This document shows positions 5,894 through 7,034 of a DNA stretch of 7,034 bases, piece by piece. The stretch comes from Sulfurimonas sp. Lineage in GTDB: Bacteria > Campylobacterota > Campylobacteria > Campylobacterales > Sulfurimonadaceae. Position 1 is the first letter of the stretch. Each line of letters opens with the position of its first letter. The stretch covers positions 1-7,034 of the forward strand of contig JALWON010000105.1 in assembly GCA_027083475.1 (NCBI GenBank). Direction: 5' to 3'. The translations under genes were made by a program, and so were the position numbers. The notes under the pieces are model-generated. The model was given only the letters and a program-made list of their open reading frames with translations, searched no databases and had not been told where the DNA came from.

Positions 5894-7034
5894 ATGAGTG
5901 ACAAAGAAAACAGTTTTTTCTCAAGTGTTATTTCCATAAATCCATACAAAAACACCTATTTCAGTCACTCTTCTAATATCATTACTGAAGTAAAATCACC
6001 CCAATTTGCCAAAGATCAATTTGCCATCTCCTACCTCAATACCAATGAGTTTATTACCGCACAAATAGCCATCAGTAAAAATATTCCTCAAGAAGATATT
6101 TTTGATGCTATTACTATTCAAGCCTATGAAGAGTTAGGGCTCGATGAAGCGGTTGAATACTCTATTCAATATGTTGAAAATTTCACACATGCCGATGAAG
6201 ACAATCGTAATTTTCATGTCTTTGTCGTAGAACCAGAAACACTCAACAACACCTATGCAGATGTCATTGATGCAATCAAATATATAGATATTATTATTCC
6301 TACCCCTCTGCTGCTTAAATCACTCTATACAAGAGAAATCATTACGACAAGCGGTGTACACTGTTTTATCTATTTACAAGAGAATGATGCATTTATGACA
6401 CTCTATTCTGGACAAGAGTTTCTCTATACAAAATCACTTTCATACTCTTTAGTAGAGATGCACGAAAGATTTTGTGAACTCTATGGAGAAAAAATTGACT
6501 ATGCAGTTTTTCAAACATTTTTTACACAAGAAAATTTAAAAACGACTTCGAGTGACTATAAACGTTACTTTATAAAACTCTATAAAGAACTCTTTGCAAG
6601 TATCAACGAGATTCTCACCTATACAAAAAGAGCTTTTGATATAGAAAAATTTGAACACCTTTATATTGGAACACAGATTGAGACTGTGATGCAATTTGAT
6701 GAGATGCTAGAAGCTGAAGTTGCTATTGAAGCAAGTAACTTCAACTTTACTTATGGCTTTGAAAACAATGGTGCATACATAGACCAACTCCACTATCTGA
6801 TGCAACTCTATGTCACTTGCCAGCCCCAAGAACAGTATATCTCTAATTTTTCTATTTATCACAGACCACCAAAATTTATCAAAAGAGAGAGTGGTAAATT
6901 TCTCACGCTCATTGCTGCTTCATTAGTAATAGCATTTGCTTATCCTGTTACATACTGGTCGCTTACCTATACACAAATGCTGCAATATAGTCTGCTAGAA
7001 CAAAAATATACAAAACTCCATCGCGAAAAAGTAA
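5894..7034 (+). CDS. Membrane-anchored PilM/GspL-like protein, start of a possible pilus or secretion assembly platform (3' end outside the window)
   Basis: The reading frame starts at ATG 5894, 13 bases after the csd4-like stop, and stays open to the window edge: 380 visible residues. I recognise no named gene. Residues about 40-145 look like the first actin-like subdomain of PilM/GspL, including FITAQIAISKNIPQEDIFDAI followed by a helix and the strand FHVFVVEPETL. Residues about 155-185 (HCFIYLQENDAFMTLYSGQ, then FLYTKSLSYS) match the hairpin of the second subdomain. FEHLYIGTQIE (about 253-263) fits its late strand. No clear ATP-phosphate-binding motif is visible, which fits GspL better than PilM. 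NFSIYHRPPKFIKR (318-331) resembles the PilN entry, followed by one membrane helix at about 336-359 and the beginning of a probable periplasmic coiled coil. Predicted topology: large cytoplasmic N-terminus, one span, periplasmic C-terminus. The only ribosome site is weak (AGGG at 5879-5882). The fold is inferred by eye and may be wrong; the presence of a real gene is well supported by position, length and composition. Confidence 0.8.
   Translation, partial: MSDKENSFFSSVISINPYKNTYFSHSSNIITEVKSPQFAKDQFAISYLNTNEFITAQIAISKNIPQEDIFDAITIQAYEELGLDEAVEYSIQYVENFTHADEDNRNFHVFVVEPETLNNTYADVIDAIKYIDIIIPTPLLLKSLYTREIITTSGVHCFIYLQENDAFMTLYSGQEFLYTKSLSYSLVEMHERFCELYGEKIDYAVFQTFFTQENLKTTSSDYKRYFIKLYKELFASINEILTYTKRAFDIEKFEHLYIGTQIETVMQFDEMLEAEVAIEASNFNFTYGFENNGAYIDQLHYLMQLYVTCQPQEQYISNFSIYHRPPKFIKRESGKFLTLIAASLVIAFAYPVTYWSLTYTQMLQYSLLEQKYTKLHREKV

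Overview
The window is a compact, one-directional stretch of bacterial chromosome. Eight protein genes all lie on the + strand, with gaps of 0 to 20 bases or short overlaps, so one polycistronic unit is likely. The organism is almost certainly a member of Campylobacterota (the former Epsilonproteobacteria), probably a free-living Sulfurimonas- or Sulfurovum-like form. Three points support this: the gene order rplI-hslV-hslU-era-csd6 as I remember it from Helicobacter pylori; HslV beginning with a short MFDA leader before its catalytic Thr-Thr; and an Era with the lineage's ANATR switch region and SKID G4 motif. The genus is an inference; the phylum call is firm.

Layout: (1) positions 1-389, the 3' part of a rhodanese-domain protein; (2) 391-837, ribosomal protein bL9; (3) 845-2715, the HslV peptidase and HslU unfoldase, joined by an ATGA overlap; (4) 2736-3620, the Era GTPase for 30S maturation; (5) 3604-5880, two exported peptidoglycan carboxypeptidases, Csd6/Pgp2-like and Csd4/Pgp1-like, back to back; (6) 5894 to the window edge, an unfinished gene whose product looks like a degenerate PilM/GspL actin-like cytoplasmic domain followed by a PilN-like membrane anchor.

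The first half is housekeeping: translation, protein quality control and ribosome assembly. The second half is cell envelope. Csd6/Pgp2 trims the stem tetrapeptide to a tripeptide and Csd4/Pgp1 trims the tripeptide to a dipeptide, so the two adjacent genes encode consecutive steps. In H. pylori and Campylobacter jejuni these activities set helical or curved cell shape, and as far as I recall the two genes are unlinked there. Both genes here carry an A8 run at which a one-base gain gives an immediate stop, resembling the homopolymer shape switching reported for C. jejuni pgp1/pgp2. The last gene probably opens a pilus or type II secretion-like assembly platform that continues outside the window.

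I see no RNA gene, mobile element, CRISPR array, convincing terminator or noncoding stretch longer than 20 bases.
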